A stretch of 33,585 bases of DNA from Flavobacterium sp. (GCA_017984835.1 JAGNYR010000017.1:1-33585), one strand, 5' to 3'; shown: positions 25,018-33,380, counted from the stretch's first letter. Numbers and translations are program-made. The notes: generated by a model from the sequence alone, not told the origin.

Positions 25018-26355
25018 ATGAACTGGGAACAACTTTTATCGTTAAAACGTCAAGGTGACACAAGCAAACGACTTAGAATAGAACAAGATGAAACGCGTTT
25101 GGGATTTGATGTAGATTATGATCGAATCATTTTTTCTTCGGCTTTCAGAAGTTTGCAAGATAAAACCCAAGTTATCCCATTGTCAAAAACCGATTTTGTC
25201 CACACCCGACTCACGCACAGTTTGGAGGTGTCAGTAGTTGGACGTTCTTTAGGGAGGTTGGTTGGAAAACAAATCTTACAAAAATACCCGCATTTACAAG
25301 AAGTTCATGGTTACCATGCCAATGATTTTGGTGCCATTATAGCTGCTGCATCGTTGGCTCACGATATTGGAAACCCACCGTTTGGACATTCGGGAGAAAA
25401 AGCCATTGGCGAATATTTTTCAGTAGGGAAGGGCTCAAAATTTAAAGACCAACTTTCAGAAAAAGAATGGCAAGACTTGATTGATTTTGAAGGAAATGCC
25501 AATGGATTTTCAGTGCTTACCAGTCCGAGACCCGGAATAGAAGGAAGCATCCGACTTACCTATGCCGTTTTGGGAGCTTTTATGAAATATCCCAAAGAGA
25601 GTTTGCCTAAAAAACCAACCAAAAATATTGCCGATAAGAAGTTTGGGTTCTTTCAAAACGACAAAGAATTTTTCCAAGAAGTTGCCCAAGAATTGGGAAT
25701 GATTCCAAACAAATCAGGAAAAGATATTGGGTTTGAAAGACATCCTTTGGCCTATCTAGTCGAAGCAGCAGATGATATTTGCTATACCATTATTGATTTT
25801 GAAGACGGGATCAACCTCGGACTCGTATCAGAAGATTATGCTTTAGAATATTTAATTAAGTTAGTCAAAAACACCATTGACACGGCCAAATACCAATCGC
25901 TTACCAGCAAAGAAGACCGAATTAGCTATTTGCGTGCCTTGGCTATTGGCAACTTAATACAAGATGCAGTTTCTATTTTCATGACCCATGAAGAAGCCAT
26001 TATGCAGGGTAAATTTCCTTTTGCTTTGATGGATAAAAGCAAGTACAAAGCGCAAATGGATGACATCATCAAAATTAGTGTAAACAATATTTACCAAAGT
26101 AGAGAAGTCATAGAAAAAGAGCTTACCGGATATCAGATCATCAACAATTTGCTAGATAAATTCATTACTGCCTACATCAATAATCTGGAAGGAAAAGCAA
26201 CCAATTACGATAAAATTTTACTCAAAATTTTACCAGAAAAACATCAATTGGAGAAAAAGTCAACGTACGAACGTTTGATGCATATTTGCCACTTTGTGTC
26301 CATGTTAACTGATGGCAAAGCGGTGCTTTACAACCAAATCATTTCATCACATTAA
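25018..26355 (+). CDS. dgt: dGTP triphosphohydrolase (HD domain)
   Basis: A protein of about 445 residues that removes the triphosphate from dGTP (and often other dNTPs), lowering dNTP pools. The HD-domain metal ligands are seen in THSLEVS and, further on, AHDIGNPPFGHSGE. The N-terminal RLRIEQDETRLGFDVDYDRI and the FSSAFRSLQDKTQV segment are typical for Dgt. ATG codons at 25015 and 25018 are adjacent; I chose 25018 because MNWEQLLS is the usual family start. An in-frame ATG at 24976 lies inside the GNAT gene. Its stop shares bases with the stop of thiL on the other strand. It sits less than 1 kb after nrdBA, so synthesis and destruction of dNTPs are neighbours. Confidence 0.92.
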   Translation: MNWEQLLSLKRQGDTSKRLRIEQDETRLGFDVDYDRIIFSSAFRSLQDKTQVIPLSKTDFVHTRLTHSLEVSVVGRSLGRLVGKQILQKYPHLQEVHGYHANDFGAIIAAASLAHDIGNPPFGHSGEKAIGEYFSVGKGSKFKDQLSEKEWQDLIDFEGNANGFSVLTSPRPGIEGSIRLTYAVLGAFMKYPKESLPKKPTKNIADKKFGFFQNDKEFFQEVAQELGMIPNKSGKDIGFERHPLAYLVEAADDICYTIIDFEDGINLGLVSEDYALEYLIKLVKNTIDTAKYQSLTSKEDRISYLRALAIGNLIQDAVSIFMTHEEAIMQGKFPFALMDKSKYKAQMDDIIKISVNNIYQSREVIEKELTGYQIINNLLDKFITAYINNLEGKATNYDKILLKILPEKHQLEKKSTYERLMHICHFVSMLTDGKAVLYNQIISSH

Positions 26356-27404
26356 TGGGTTTCTTCTAGGGCATTCCAACCTCTTGCTTTTAAGGGGATT
26401 TTTGTATTGGCTCTAGAAATCAAATGAATTCCTTCACTTTCTTGCACCATATGACCTATGACCGTAAAATTGGGATTTCCTTTTATTTTGTCAAAATCCT
26501 CCATTTTTATAGTAAACAATAATTCATAATCCTCTCCGCCATTGATGGCAACTGTTGTGCTGTCAATATTAAATTCTTCGCAAACATTGATGAATTGAGG
26601 ATCTACCGGGATTTTTTCTTCATACAAATTGCAACCTACTTTCGATTGTTTGCAAAGATGAATGATCTCAGAAGACAAGCCATCCGATATGTCAATCATG
26701 GAAGTAGGGTGTAACTCCAGTTTCTCTAATAATTCTTTGATGTCATGACGTGCTTCGGGTTTTAGTTGTCTTTCAATCAAATACGAATAGCCATCCAAAT
26801 CGGGTTGGTTGTTTGGGTTTACTTGAAACACTTGTTTTTCACGTTCCAAAACTTGCAATCCCATGTAAGCCGATCCTAGATCTCCTGTAACTACTAATAA
26901 ATCAGAAACTTGCGCGCCATTTCTATAAACGATAGCTTCTGGGTCTGCTTCACCCAGAGCAGTGATCGAAAGGATCAAGCCTTTTTGAGATGAAGTGGTG
27001 TCGCCACCTACAACGTCTACATTATAAAATTTTGCAGCCAAGGCGATTCCGTCAAACAATTCCTCTAAAGCTTCTAAAGGAAATCGATTAGATACTGCTA
27101 CAGATACGGTGATTTGTGTAGCTTTGGCATTCATCGCACAAATATCCGATACATTCACCACAACGGCTTTATAACCCAAATGACGAAGCGGCATGTAAGC
27201 CAAATCAAAGTGCACGCCTTCAATCAATAAATCGGTTGAAACCACTGCTTTTTTGGATCCAAAATCCAATACCGCTGCATCGTCACCAATGCTTTTAAGT
27301 GTGGAGGTTTGTTTCACATCAAAATTTTTTGTCAAATGGTCAATCAAGCCAAATTCTCCTAATTGCGAAAGCGATGTACGTTGCTGATTTTTATCTTCTA
27401 TCAT
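26352..27404 (-). CDS. thiL: Thiamine-monophosphate kinase
   Basis: A 350-residue enzyme of the PurM/AIR-synthase fold that phosphorylates thiamine monophosphate to thiamine diphosphate, the active cofactor. Conserved pieces are SIGDDAAVL (about residues 39-47), STDLLIEGVHFD, VVGGDTTSS, MIDISDGLSSE and NGGEDYELLF. Length is typical. It converges on dgt: the two stops share the palindrome TTAA at 26352-26355. It has a perfect -7 element 24 bases upstream. No TPP riboswitch is visible before it. Confidence 0.95.
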   Translation of the reverse strand: MIEDKNQQRTSLSQLGEFGLIDHLTKNFDVKQTSTLKSIGDDAAVLDFGSKKAVVSTDLLIEGVHFDLAYMPLRHLGYKAVVVNVSDICAMNAKATQITVSVAVSNRFPLEALEELFDGIALAAKFYNVDVVGGDTTSSQKGLILSITALGEADPEAIVYRNGAQVSDLLVVTGDLGSAYMGLQVLEREKQVFQVNPNNQPDLDGYSYLIERQLKPEARHDIKELLEKLELHPTSMIDISDGLSSEIIHLCKQSKVGCNLYEEKIPVDPQFINVCEEFNIDSTTVAINGGEDYELLFTIKMEDFDKIKGNPNFTVIGHMVQESEGIHLISRANTKIPLKARGWNALEETH

Positions 27405-27427
27405 GTTTGTAGTGTATTTTGGAATGG

Positions 27428-27435
27428 CAAAGGTA
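27428..27435 (-). promoter_or_regulatory. -7 element of thiL
   Basis: On the minus strand TACCTTTG (27435-27428) is a full match and ends 23 bases before the thiL start. The nearest suitable TTG is 30 bases upstream, beyond the usual spacing. Confidence 0.5.
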
Positions 27436-27465
27436 CAAAGTTTTTTCGCTCTTCATTCCGGTTTT

Positions 27466-27503
27466 CAAAAACAAAAAACCCAACAACTTTTGTCATTGGG
27501 TTT
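27466..27503 (-). terminator. Terminator of lepA
   Basis: An 8-bp perfect stem (27476-27483 with 27496-27503, loop of 12) is followed on the minus strand by a T-rich tract (complement of 27466-27475). It begins 36 bases past the lepA stop. Confidence 0.85.
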
Positions 27504-27539
27504 GTCTTTGTTCGGGTATCTTTTCTATTTCTTTTTGTA

Positions 27540-29336
27540 TTAATCATTCAACTTCAATACCGCCATAAAAGCTTCTTGCGGAATTTCTACGTTTCCTACC
27601 TGACGCATACGTTTTTTTCCTTTTTTCTGTTTTTCAAGTAATTTACGCTTACGCGAAATATCCCCACCATAACATTTTGCTGTTACGTCTTTACGCAACG
27701 CTTTGATGGTTTCACGCGCGATGATTTTCGCTCCAATGGCTGCTTGAATCGGAATATCAAATTGCTGTCTTGGGATCAACTCACGTAATTTTTCGGTCAT
27801 TTTTTTACCAATATTGTAGGCATTGTCTTCATGAATCAAAGCAGAAAGTGCATCAACAGTTTGGGCGTTCAACAACACGTCTAATTTTACCAATTTAGAA
27901 GTTCGCATTCCAATAGGCGAGTAGTCAAACGACGCATACCCTTTCGAAACGGTTTTCAAACGGTCGTAAAAGTCAAATACAATTTCGGCCAACGGCATGT
28001 CAAAATTCAATTCTACACGCTCGGTGGTTAAATAGGTTTGATTGGTTATCAAGCCACGTTTTTCAATACACAGGCTCATTACGTTACCCACAAAATCAGC
28101 TTTTGTAATAATGGTAGCTTTGATAAAGGGCTCTTCCACACGATCCAATTTGGAAGGTTCTGGTAAGTCAGATGGGTTGTTCACAACAAATGCAGTTTCT
28201 GGATCTTTTTTGGTGTAAGCCAAATACGAAACATTGGGAACAGTTGTAATAACGGTCATGTCAAATTCACGTTCCAAACGCTCCTGAATGATCTCCATGT
28301 GCAGCATTCCTAAAAAGCCACATCGGAAACCAAACCCTAATGCGGCCGAACTTTCAGCCACAAATACCAAAGAGGCATCGTTCAATTGGAGTTTTTCCAT
28401 GGAAGCGCGTAAATCTTCATAATCTTCGGTGTCAACTGGATAAATTCCAGCAAAAACCATCGGTTTTACATCTTCAAAACCGGTAATCATATTGGTAGTA
28501 GGAGTCTTCGCATCGGTGATGGTATCTCCCACTTTTACTTCTTTCGCTTCTTTAATTCCCGAAATCAAGTACCCAACATCTCCTGCCGAAATAACATTTT
28601 TCGGAACCTGGTTCAGTTTTAGCGTACCCACTTCATCGGCAAAATATTCATTGCCGGTAGCCATGAATTTAATTTTTTGTCCTTTTTTAATCTCGCCATT
28701 TTTCACTCTAAAAATAACCTCAATCCCTCGAAACGGATTGTAATGCGAGTCAAAAATCAAAGCCTGTAACGGTTCGTCAACAACGCCTTTGGGAGCCGGA
28801 ATTTTTTCAATAATAGCCGCTAATATATTTTCAACACCAAAGCCGGTCTTACCCGAAGCATGAATAATATCTTCCAGTTTGCATCCCAATAAGTCAATGA
28901 TATCATCGCTTACTTCCTCTGGGTTGGCACTTGGTAAATCCACTTTGTTCAAAACTGGAATGATCTCCAAGTCGTTTTCCAAAGCCAAATATAAATTTGA
29001 AATCGTTTGTGCCTGAATACTTTGTGCGGCATCTACAATAAGCAATGCTCCTTCGCAAGCTGCAATAGAACGAGAAACTTCATACGAAAAATCGACGTGC
29101 CCCGGCGTATCAATCAAGTTCAAGATGTACTCTTCTCCCTTGTAAGTGTATTCCATCTGAATGGCATGACTCTTAATCGTAATTCCACGTTCGCGTTCCA
29201 AGTCCATATTGTCCAACAATTGCGCTTTCTCTTCACGAGCTGTTACCGTTTGGGTTGCCCCAAGTAATCGGTCGGCAAGCGTACTTTTTCCGTGGTCAAT
29301 GTGGGCAATAATGCAAAAATTACGTATGTGTTTCAT
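27540..29336 (-). CDS. lepA: Elongation factor 4 (LepA), ribosomal GTPase
   Basis: A 598-residue translational GTPase that acts on ribosomes during elongation or small-subunit assembly. The G-domain has G1 AHIDHGKST (about residues 10-18), the switch segment RGITIKSH, G3 DTPGH and G4 NKVD. Domains similar to EF-G II, III and V follow, then the LepA-specific C-terminal domain with [20 protein letters not shown] and a basic KKRMRQVG stretch. The frame stays open upstream to 29747, but I start at ATG 29336 because [18 protein letters not shown] is the family N-terminus. The upstream part is a repeat element and overlaps the dusB promoter. Confidence 0.97.
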   Translation of the reverse strand: MKHIRNFCIIAHIDHGKSTLADRLLGATQTVTAREEKAQLLDNMDLERERGITIKSHAIQMEYTYKGEEYILNLIDTPGHVDFSYEVSRSIAACEGALLIVDAAQSIQAQTISNLYLALENDLEIIPVLNKVDLPSANPEEVSDDIIDLLGCKLEDIIHASGKTGFGVENILAAIIEKIPAPKGVVDEPLQALIFDSHYNPFRGIEVIFRVKNGEIKKGQKIKFMATGNEYFADEVGTLKLNQVPKNVISAGDVGYLISGIKEAKEVKVGDTITDAKTPTTNMITGFEDVKPMVFAGIYPVDTEDYEDLRASMEKLQLNDASLVFVAESSAALGFGFRCGFLGMLHMEIIQERLEREFDMTVITTVPNVSYLAYTKKDPETAFVVNNPSDLPEPSKLDRVEEPFIKATIITKADFVGNVMSLCIEKRGLITNQTYLTTERVELNFDMPLAEIVFDFYDRLKTVSKGYASFDYSPIGMRTSKLVKLDVLLNAQTVDALSALIHEDNAYNIGKKMTEKLRELIPRQQFDIPIQAAIGAKIIARETIKALRKDVTAKCYGGDISRKRKLLEKQKKGKKRMRQVGNVEIPQEAFMAVLKLND

Positions 29337-29354
29337 AATAGTGATATGTCTTTT

Positions 29355-29460
29355 TTTGGGCGTGTCGGCAGAAAAAGCCGTCGGGCTTTTCGTTGCAATC
29401 TTTTGCTTTTTTTTACAAAAAACAAAAGGATTTTTACTGCAATCCCTCACGCAATCCCGA
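29355..29460. repeat. Two-hairpin intergenic repeat, copy 2
   Basis: A first hairpin with CGGC (29366-29369) and GCCG (29377-29380) is followed by GCTTTTCGTTGC (from 29385). A second, A/T-rich hairpin comes next (ATCTTTTG at 29398-29405 against CAAAAGGAT at 29423-29431, one bulge), then TTTTTACTGCAATCCC. The order and core words match copy 1 at 9602-9690. The GCAATCCC word occurs twice at its right end (29439-29446 and 29451-29458). It lies in what would be the 5' leader of lepA. Confidence 0.65.
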
Positions 29461-29480
29461 ATACTCAGGGATTTAATCTG

Positions 29481-29488
29481 CAAATATA
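29481..29488 (-). promoter_or_regulatory. Possible -7 element of lepA
   Basis: TATATTTG on the minus strand is a full match, about 145 bases before the lepA start. No TTG lies 17-23 bases upstream. If used, the repeat element would be transcribed as the lepA leader. Confidence 0.4.
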
Positions 29489-29532
29489 AACCAAAGTTTT
29501 GATTTATAAGTCTGAAACTTGCAACCTTAAAC

Positions 29533-29560
29533 TTGAAACCAACAAAATTTTGTATTTTTG
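29533..29560 (+). promoter_or_regulatory. Promoter of dusB
   Basis: TTG (29533-29535), a 17-base spacer and TATTTTTG (29553-29560) match the consensus fully. The octamer ends 17 bases before the dusB ATG. This TTG is in frame with dusB but is a promoter element, not a start codon. Confidence 0.75.
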
Positions 29561-29577
29561 CCAAAAATTTCACTGCA

Positions 29578-30567
29578 ATGCCCAAAATTGGCAACATCAT
29601 TTTACCCGATTTCCCCTTGTTACTCGCACCTATGGAAGACGTAAGCGATCCTCCCTTTCGTAGATTGTGTAAGTTGCACGGTGCCGATTTAATGTATTCC
29701 GAATTCATCTCCTCAGAAGGGTTGATTCGCGATGCCATGAAAAGCAAAATGAAATTGGATATTTTTGATTACGAACGTCCGGTTGGTATTCAAATTTTTG
29801 GTGGTGATGAAGAAGCCATGGAGCAATCGGCCCGAATTGTAGATACTGTTCAGCCTGACTTGGTCGACATTAATTTTGGTTGTCCAGTTAAAAAAGTGGT
29901 GTGCAAAGGAGCCGGAGCTGGCGTGTTAAAAGACGTCGATTTGATGGTGCGCTTAACCAAATCGGTCATCAAAGGAACAAGTCTTCCGGTAACCGTAAAA
30001 ACCCGATTGGGATGGGACGAAAATTCAATCAATATTGATGAAGTAGCCGAACGTTTGCAAGACATTGGTGTACAAGCCTTAACCGTTCATGCACGTACAC
30101 GAGCCCAAATGTACAAGGGGCATTCCGATTGGACACACATCGAACGCATCAAAAACAACCCAAGAATTACCATGCCTATTTTCGGAAACGGAGACATCGA
30201 TTCGCCAGAAAAAGCATTGGAATATAAAAATAGATTTGGACTCGACGGAATGATGATTGGACGCGCAGCCATTGGTTATCCGTGGATTTTTAACGAAATC
30301 AAGCATTATTTTAAAACCGGCGAAAAACTAGCGCCTCCCACCATGCACGACCGAATTGAAGCAGCGCGCAATCACTTAACGTGGTCCATGGATTGGAAAG
30401 GAGAACGTGTCGGAATTGTAGAAATGCGACGTCACTACACCAATTACTTTAAAGGGATTGCAAATTTTAAAGAGCATCGTTTGCAATTGGTTACCCTTGA
30501 CGATGCCGAAGGTTTATTCAAAGCGTTGGATGAAATTGCCGATGTCTATGGTGATTACACGCTCTAA
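29578..30567 (+). CDS. dusB: tRNA-dihydrouridine synthase
   Basis: A 329-residue flavoenzyme that reduces specific uridines in the tRNA D-loop. The TIM-barrel start [17 protein letters not shown] binds FMN. The catalytic Cys sits in [10 protein letters not shown], followed by the GAGAG loop. [17 protein letters not shown] and [12 protein letters not shown] mark the phosphate- and FMN-binding strands. The C-terminal helical domain has [12 protein letters not shown]. The arrangement fits the DusB group (NifR3 family) common as the sole or main Dus of Bacteroidetes. Start ATG 29578 agrees with the promoter position. It converges on the permease gene with a 13-base gap. Confidence 0.93.
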   Translation: MPKIGNIILPDFPLLLAPMEDVSDPPFRRLCKLHGADLMYSEFISSEGLIRDAMKSKMKLDIFDYERPVGIQIFGGDEEAMEQSARIVDTVQPDLVDINFGCPVKKVVCKGAGAGVLKDVDLMVRLTKSVIKGTSLPVTVKTRLGWDENSINIDEVAERLQDIGVQALTVHARTRAQMYKGHSDWTHIERIKNNPRITMPIFGNGDIDSPEKALEYKNRFGLDGMMIGRAAIGYPWIFNEIKHYFKTGEKLAPPTMHDRIEAARNHLTWSMDWKGERVGIVEMRRHYTNYFKGIANFKEHRLQLVTLDDAEGLFKALDEIADVYGDYTL

Positions 30568-30580
30568 ATTGGGCGAAAGC

Positions 30581-31789
30581 CTACTCCAATAACTTCTTAG
30601 TTACGCGGCTACTGGCTATCCAACTGGCAATAAATCCAAGAAGGGTGATGGTTGCCAATACAATCAAAATATTTTGCACTGAAAACACCACAGGATAAGC
30701 GAGTGTTTCTGTAATCATGATGAGTTGCAATTGTTGTTGGATCACAACTACAATTATTCCGAATACGAGTCCGATGACTCCTCCCAAAACAGATAACAAA
30801 GTCCCTTGAAGTAAAAAGATTTTTCTCAAATGGGTGATTTCAGTACCCAAATTGTAGAGTGTTTTTAAATTTGATTTTTTGTCCAAAATCATCATGATCA
30901 AGGCACCAATCAGATTGAACAAAGCAATGATAATCACAAGCGTAAAGATCAAATAGATGGCAATATTTTCGGTATTGAGCATTTTGTGTAACGTTTCATT
31001 TAGCTCGGCTCTCGTTTTAACGGTAATCTTTTCTTTTGCACCCGAAAAAATGGTTTCTAACTGAGCGGTTACTGCTTTTTCATCGCTATTGGGTTGGGTT
31101 TTGATTTCAATACCAGAAATTTGGTTGGGGGAATAGCCCAAGACTTGTTGCGAAAGCCCAAGATCTGCAAAGACATATTTTGCATCCAATTCATCGTTAA
31201 TGGCATAAATACCAACCGGAACTAATAGGGCTTTTGTAAAGGCATCGTCGGCAGATTGGATGGTACCTTTTCCGGGTTTGGGAGCAAATACTTCAAAGAT
31301 GTTGTTGTAGTCAAAAAGGCCAAGAGACAACTTGTTTGAAATCCCGTTTCCAATCACTACTTCGTCTGAATCGGGAGACAACCACGAGCCGTTAAATAAT
31401 TTTTGAGACGATTTGTTGATTTTTACGTAGTTTTTATCTACTCCTTTTAAGAGTGCAACTTGTTCTTTTCCTTTGAATAAGAACAAAACACGTTCTTCTA
31501 CAATTTGGCTATAGGTAACCACCTCTGGAAGAGCCGCTAATTCGGAAGCTTGTTTTTTGGTAATGGAAAACGATTTCCCTTTGGTTGGAACAATTTTGAA
31601 ATCGGGGTCAAAATCATTAGAGAACGAAAGACTAAATTCTTTGAGCCCGCCAAAAACAGATAAAACGATGAACAGCGCCATGGCGCCCACGATGATTCCG
31701 CCAGAAGCAATTCGGGTGATGATATTGATGGCATTGTTTTTACTTTTGCTAAAAATATATCTTTTTGCTATGTACAGCGGAAAATTCAC
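30581..31789 (-). CDS. LolC/E-type ABC transporter permease
   Basis: A 402-residue inner-membrane protein: one N-terminal membrane segment (about residues 24-47), a large periplasmic domain (about 50-260) of the MacB type, and three C-terminal segments in an FtsX domain (about 265-395). The opening FPLYIAKRYIFSKSKNNAINIITRIAS is typical of the lipoprotein-releasing permease group. Such proteins normally work with an ATPase (LolD), which is not in the window. The start is GTG at 31789, directly after the TAA of rbfA, so translation is probably coupled. Lipoprotein release is the best guess, but another FtsX-type function cannot be excluded. Confidence 0.85.
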   Translation of the reverse strand: MNFPLYIAKRYIFSKSKNNAINIITRIASGGIIVGAMALFIVLSVFGGLKEFSLSFSNDFDPDFKIVPTKGKSFSITKKQASELAALPEVVTYSQIVEERVLFLFKGKEQVALLKGVDKNYVKINKSSQKLFNGSWLSPDSDEVVIGNGISNKLSLGLFDYNNIFEVFAPKPGKGTIQSADDAFTKALLVPVGIYAINDELDAKYVFADLGLSQQVLGYSPNQISGIEIKTQPNSDEKAVTAQLETIFSGAKEKITVKTRAELNETLHKMLNTENIAIYLIFTLVIIIALFNLIGALIMMILDKKSNLKTLYNLGTEITHLRKIFLLQGTLLSVLGGVIGLVFGIIVVVIQQQLQLIMITETLAYPVVFSVQNILIVLATITLLGFIASWIASSRVTKKLLE

Positions 31790-32182
31790 TTACGCTTTTT
31801 TTCTTTTTTCTAGTAAATCGGGGTTTTCAATTGGGTTTTCTTTTCCAGAAAGGGCATTGTCTATTTTTTCGATGTAGTCCAATGAGTCATCAATATAAAA
31901 AGACAAATTAGGAACTTTTCGTAGTTGTAATTTTACTCGTTGCGACAAATCATGTTTGATCAACGGCATGTTTGATTTTACCGCTTCAAGAATTTCTTGG
32001 GCTCTGTTTTGAGGAAAAACACTCAAGTATACTCTTGCCACACCTAGATCGGTAGTAACCGATACTTTTGATACGGATATCACTAAGTTGGTCAACCCAT
32101 TTTTGCGGACTTCACCTTGAAGAATGTCTACCAGGTCATTTTGTAAAACACTGCCTATTTTTTTTTGTCTATTCGTTTCCAT
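31790..32182 (-). CDS. rbfA: 30S ribosome-binding factor A
   Basis: A 130-residue KH-domain protein that binds immature 30S subunits near 16S helix 1 and helps late maturation and cold adaptation. RQKKIGSVLQNDLVDIL opens the domain; VISVSKVSVTTDLGVARVYLSVF and LRKVPNLSFYIDDSLDY are family hallmarks. A basic KRKKA tail ends the chain. The frame extends 26 codons upstream, but METNRQKK is the usual start and lies right after a promoter octamer. The permease gene follows with no gap, giving a two-gene unit. Confidence 0.93.
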   Translation of the reverse strand: METNRQKKIGSVLQNDLVDILQGEVRKNGLTNLVISVSKVSVTTDLGVARVYLSVFPQNRAQEILEAVKSNMPLIKHDLSQRVKLQLRKVPNLSFYIDDSLDYIEKIDNALSGKENPIENPDLLEKRKKA

Positions 32183-32186
32183 GAGG

Positions 32187-32194
32187 CAAAAATA
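32187..32194 (-). promoter_or_regulatory. -7 element immediately before rbfA
   Basis: TATTTTTG on the minus strand matches TAnnTTTG fully and ends only 4 bases before the rbfA ATG, which would make the transcript almost leaderless. There is no TTG at normal spacing, so the call is tentative. Confidence 0.35.
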
Positions 32195-32284
32195 CAATTT
32201 TTTAGACGCATGGTAAAGTAAAGTGTCAAAGTTTAATTTTTTTGTACTTTTACCAATCAATTACTAAGTATAAAACCTGCTTTC

Positions 32285-32686
32285 ATGCGAAAAATAGAAC
32301 ACATTGGTATTGCTGTCCGAGATCTAGAGGCGTCTAATTTGATTTTCGAAAAACTGTTTGGTGCGCCCGCCTACAAACAAGAAGAAGTGGCTTCTGAAGG
32401 GGTAAAAACCTCCTTTTTCATGAATGGCCCGAATAAAATTGAACTTTTGGAAGCAACCAATCCGACGAGTCCCATTGCAACTTTTCTTGAAAAAAAAGGA
32501 GAGGGTATTCATCACATTGCTTTTGATGTAGAAGATATTGAGCAAGAAATTATTCGTCTCAAAGGCGAAGGATTCGTGGTGTTGAATGAGGTGCCTAAAA
32601 AAGGAGCAGACAATAAATGGGTTGCATTTTTGCACCCTAAATCAACCAACGGTGTCTTGATTGAATTGTGTCAAGAAATAAAATAG
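32285..32686 (+). CDS. mce: Methylmalonyl-CoA epimerase
   Basis: A 133-residue enzyme of the vicinal oxygen chelate (glyoxalase) fold that interconverts (R)- and (S)-methylmalonyl-CoA, linking propionyl-CoA and succinyl-CoA. Metal ligands fit His6 (EHIGIAVRD), His76 (GIHHIAFDV) and Glu127 (VLIELCQ). The HPKSTNGVLIEL ending distinguishes it from glyoxalase I. Length is typical. It is divergent from rbfA and stands alone; the mutase subunits are not in the window. A TACTTTTA octamer at 32245-32252 may be its -7 element. Confidence 0.93.
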   Translation: MRKIEHIGIAVRDLEASNLIFEKLFGAPAYKQEEVASEGVKTSFFMNGPNKIELLEATNPTSPIATFLEKKGEGIHHIAFDVEDIEQEIIRLKGEGFVVLNEVPKKGADNKWVAFLHPKSTNGVLIELCQEIK

Positions 32687-32735
32687 ATTGATTTCAAGAG
32701 GATTGGCTTTTAATTTGGATTGAAACAAAAAATAC

Positions 32736-32766
32736 TTGCAGAAAATTAAAATTAGTAGTAATATTG
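32736..32766 (+). promoter_or_regulatory. Promoter of the CAT-anticodon tRNA
   Basis: TTG (32736-32738), a 20-base spacer and TAATATTG (32759-32766), one mismatch from TAnnTTTG. It ends 13 bases before the tRNA. Confidence 0.6.
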
Positions 32767-32779
32767 CAACCTCTTAACC

Positions 32780-32853
32780 GGTCCTATAGCTCAGTTGGTT
32801 AGAGCACCTGACTCATAATCAGGTGGTCCCTGGTTCGAGCCCAGGTGGGACCA
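32780..32853 (+). tRNA. tRNA with anticodon CAT, probably tRNA-Ile2
   Basis: A 74-base cloverleaf: acceptor GGTCCTA with TGGGACC (one T-G pair), D-arm AGCTCAGTTGG, anticodon stem CCTGA/TCAGG around CAT, T-arm CTGGTTCGAGCCCAG, discriminator A, no encoded CCA. CAT can mean initiator Met, elongator Met or Ile2 (C modified to lysidine). The acceptor pairs C4-G69 and C5-G68 are the ones E. coli TilS uses to pick Ile2, whereas E. coli elongator Met has T4-A69 and A5-T68. A normal first base pair (G-C) argues against initiator. I lean to Ile2; elongator Met remains possible. Confidence 0.92.
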
Positions 32854-32866
32854 CAACCATTGAATT

Positions 32867-32904
32867 AAACCCTTGTAAAACAACACTTTACAAGGGTTTT
32901 TTTA
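32867..32904 (+). terminator. Terminator of the CAT-anticodon tRNA
   Basis: A perfect 13-bp stem (32867-32879 with 32887-32899, loop of 7 bases) with a T-run to 32904. It begins 13 bases past the tRNA. Confidence 0.92.
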
Positions 32905-32959
32905 TTTGTCGTAGTAAATGACGTATTAATAATGGTGCTTGAAAATCATAGTTTGCCCC

Positions 32960-32990
32960 TTGACAACCCCTTAAAATCTTCGTATCTTTG
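32960..32990 (+). promoter_or_regulatory. Consensus promoter of the small HTH gene
   Basis: TTG (32960-32962), a 20-base spacer and TATCTTTG (32983-32990) give a complete match to the Bacteroidetes consensus. Transcription from here would give a leader of about 100 bases before the ATG at 33095. Confidence 0.75.
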
Positions 32991-33094
32991 TATAGCTTCA
33001 ATTTAATAGTTATCGGGGGACGTAACATCAAAAGTAAATTTTAGTCACGCTTTACGCACATAACAAGTCTCTATTAAAACTCCAGTTCTACTCA

Positions 33095-33262
33095 ATGAAC
33101 CAGAATATTTTAACTTCTCGGGGTGTCATGTCTTTACTTGGCATATGCGAGAACACGTTGTTAAAAATGGAAAGTGATGGCAGAATTAAGGTTGATTTCA
33201 GAATAAGTAACAGAAAACGTTACTATAAAGAAAACATCTTAAAGTCACTAAATAAAATGTAA
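33095..33262 (+). CDS. Small helix-turn-helix DNA-binding protein (excisionase/MerR-like)
   Basis: A 55-residue protein, MNQNILTSRGVMSLL onward. The pattern of helix, turn (LGICENTLLKMESDG), then the wing-like RIKVDFRISNRKRYYKENI fits the winged HTH_17/excisionase fold: ILTSRGVMSLLGI as the first helices, TLLKMESDGRI as the recognition part, RKRYYKENILKSL as the closing helix. Such proteins direct phage or transposon excision or act as small regulators. A consensus promoter lies 105 bases upstream and a terminator 55 bases downstream, so it is a monocistronic gene. Too short for many gene finders. No integrase is in the window, so the role is inferred only from fold and position next to a tRNA. 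Confidence 0.7.
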   Translation: MNQNILTSRGVMSLLGICENTLLKMESDGRIKVDFRISNRKRYYKENILKSLNKM

Positions 33263-33316
33263 TTCCAATTAACATTTATCTTAAAAGAATATTTTTCTTT
33301 TAACTACTTGTCGAGC

Positions 33317-33340
33317 AACCACCGTTTGGTGGTTTTGCTT
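33317..33340 (+). terminator. Terminator of the small HTH gene
   Basis: AACCACC (33317-33323) pairs perfectly with GGTGGTT (33328-33334), loop GTTT, followed by the T-rich TTGCTT. It begins 55 bases past the HTH gene stop. Confidence 0.7.
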
Positions 33341-33380
33341 TGACTAAAAATTTCAAAAACTTTTAATAAAAAATAATGTC

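Noticed and set aside
29533..29577. TTG start 15 codons upstream of dusB
   Set aside because: This TTG is the -33 promoter element and would lie upstream of the transcription start.
29337..29747. Upstream extension of the lepA reading frame to 29747
   Set aside because: It covers the repeat element, the dusB promoter and part of dusB; the LepA N-terminus is at 29336.
32183..32260. 26-codon extension of rbfA
   Set aside because: The added residues are unlike RbfA and the usual start METNRQKK is at 32182.
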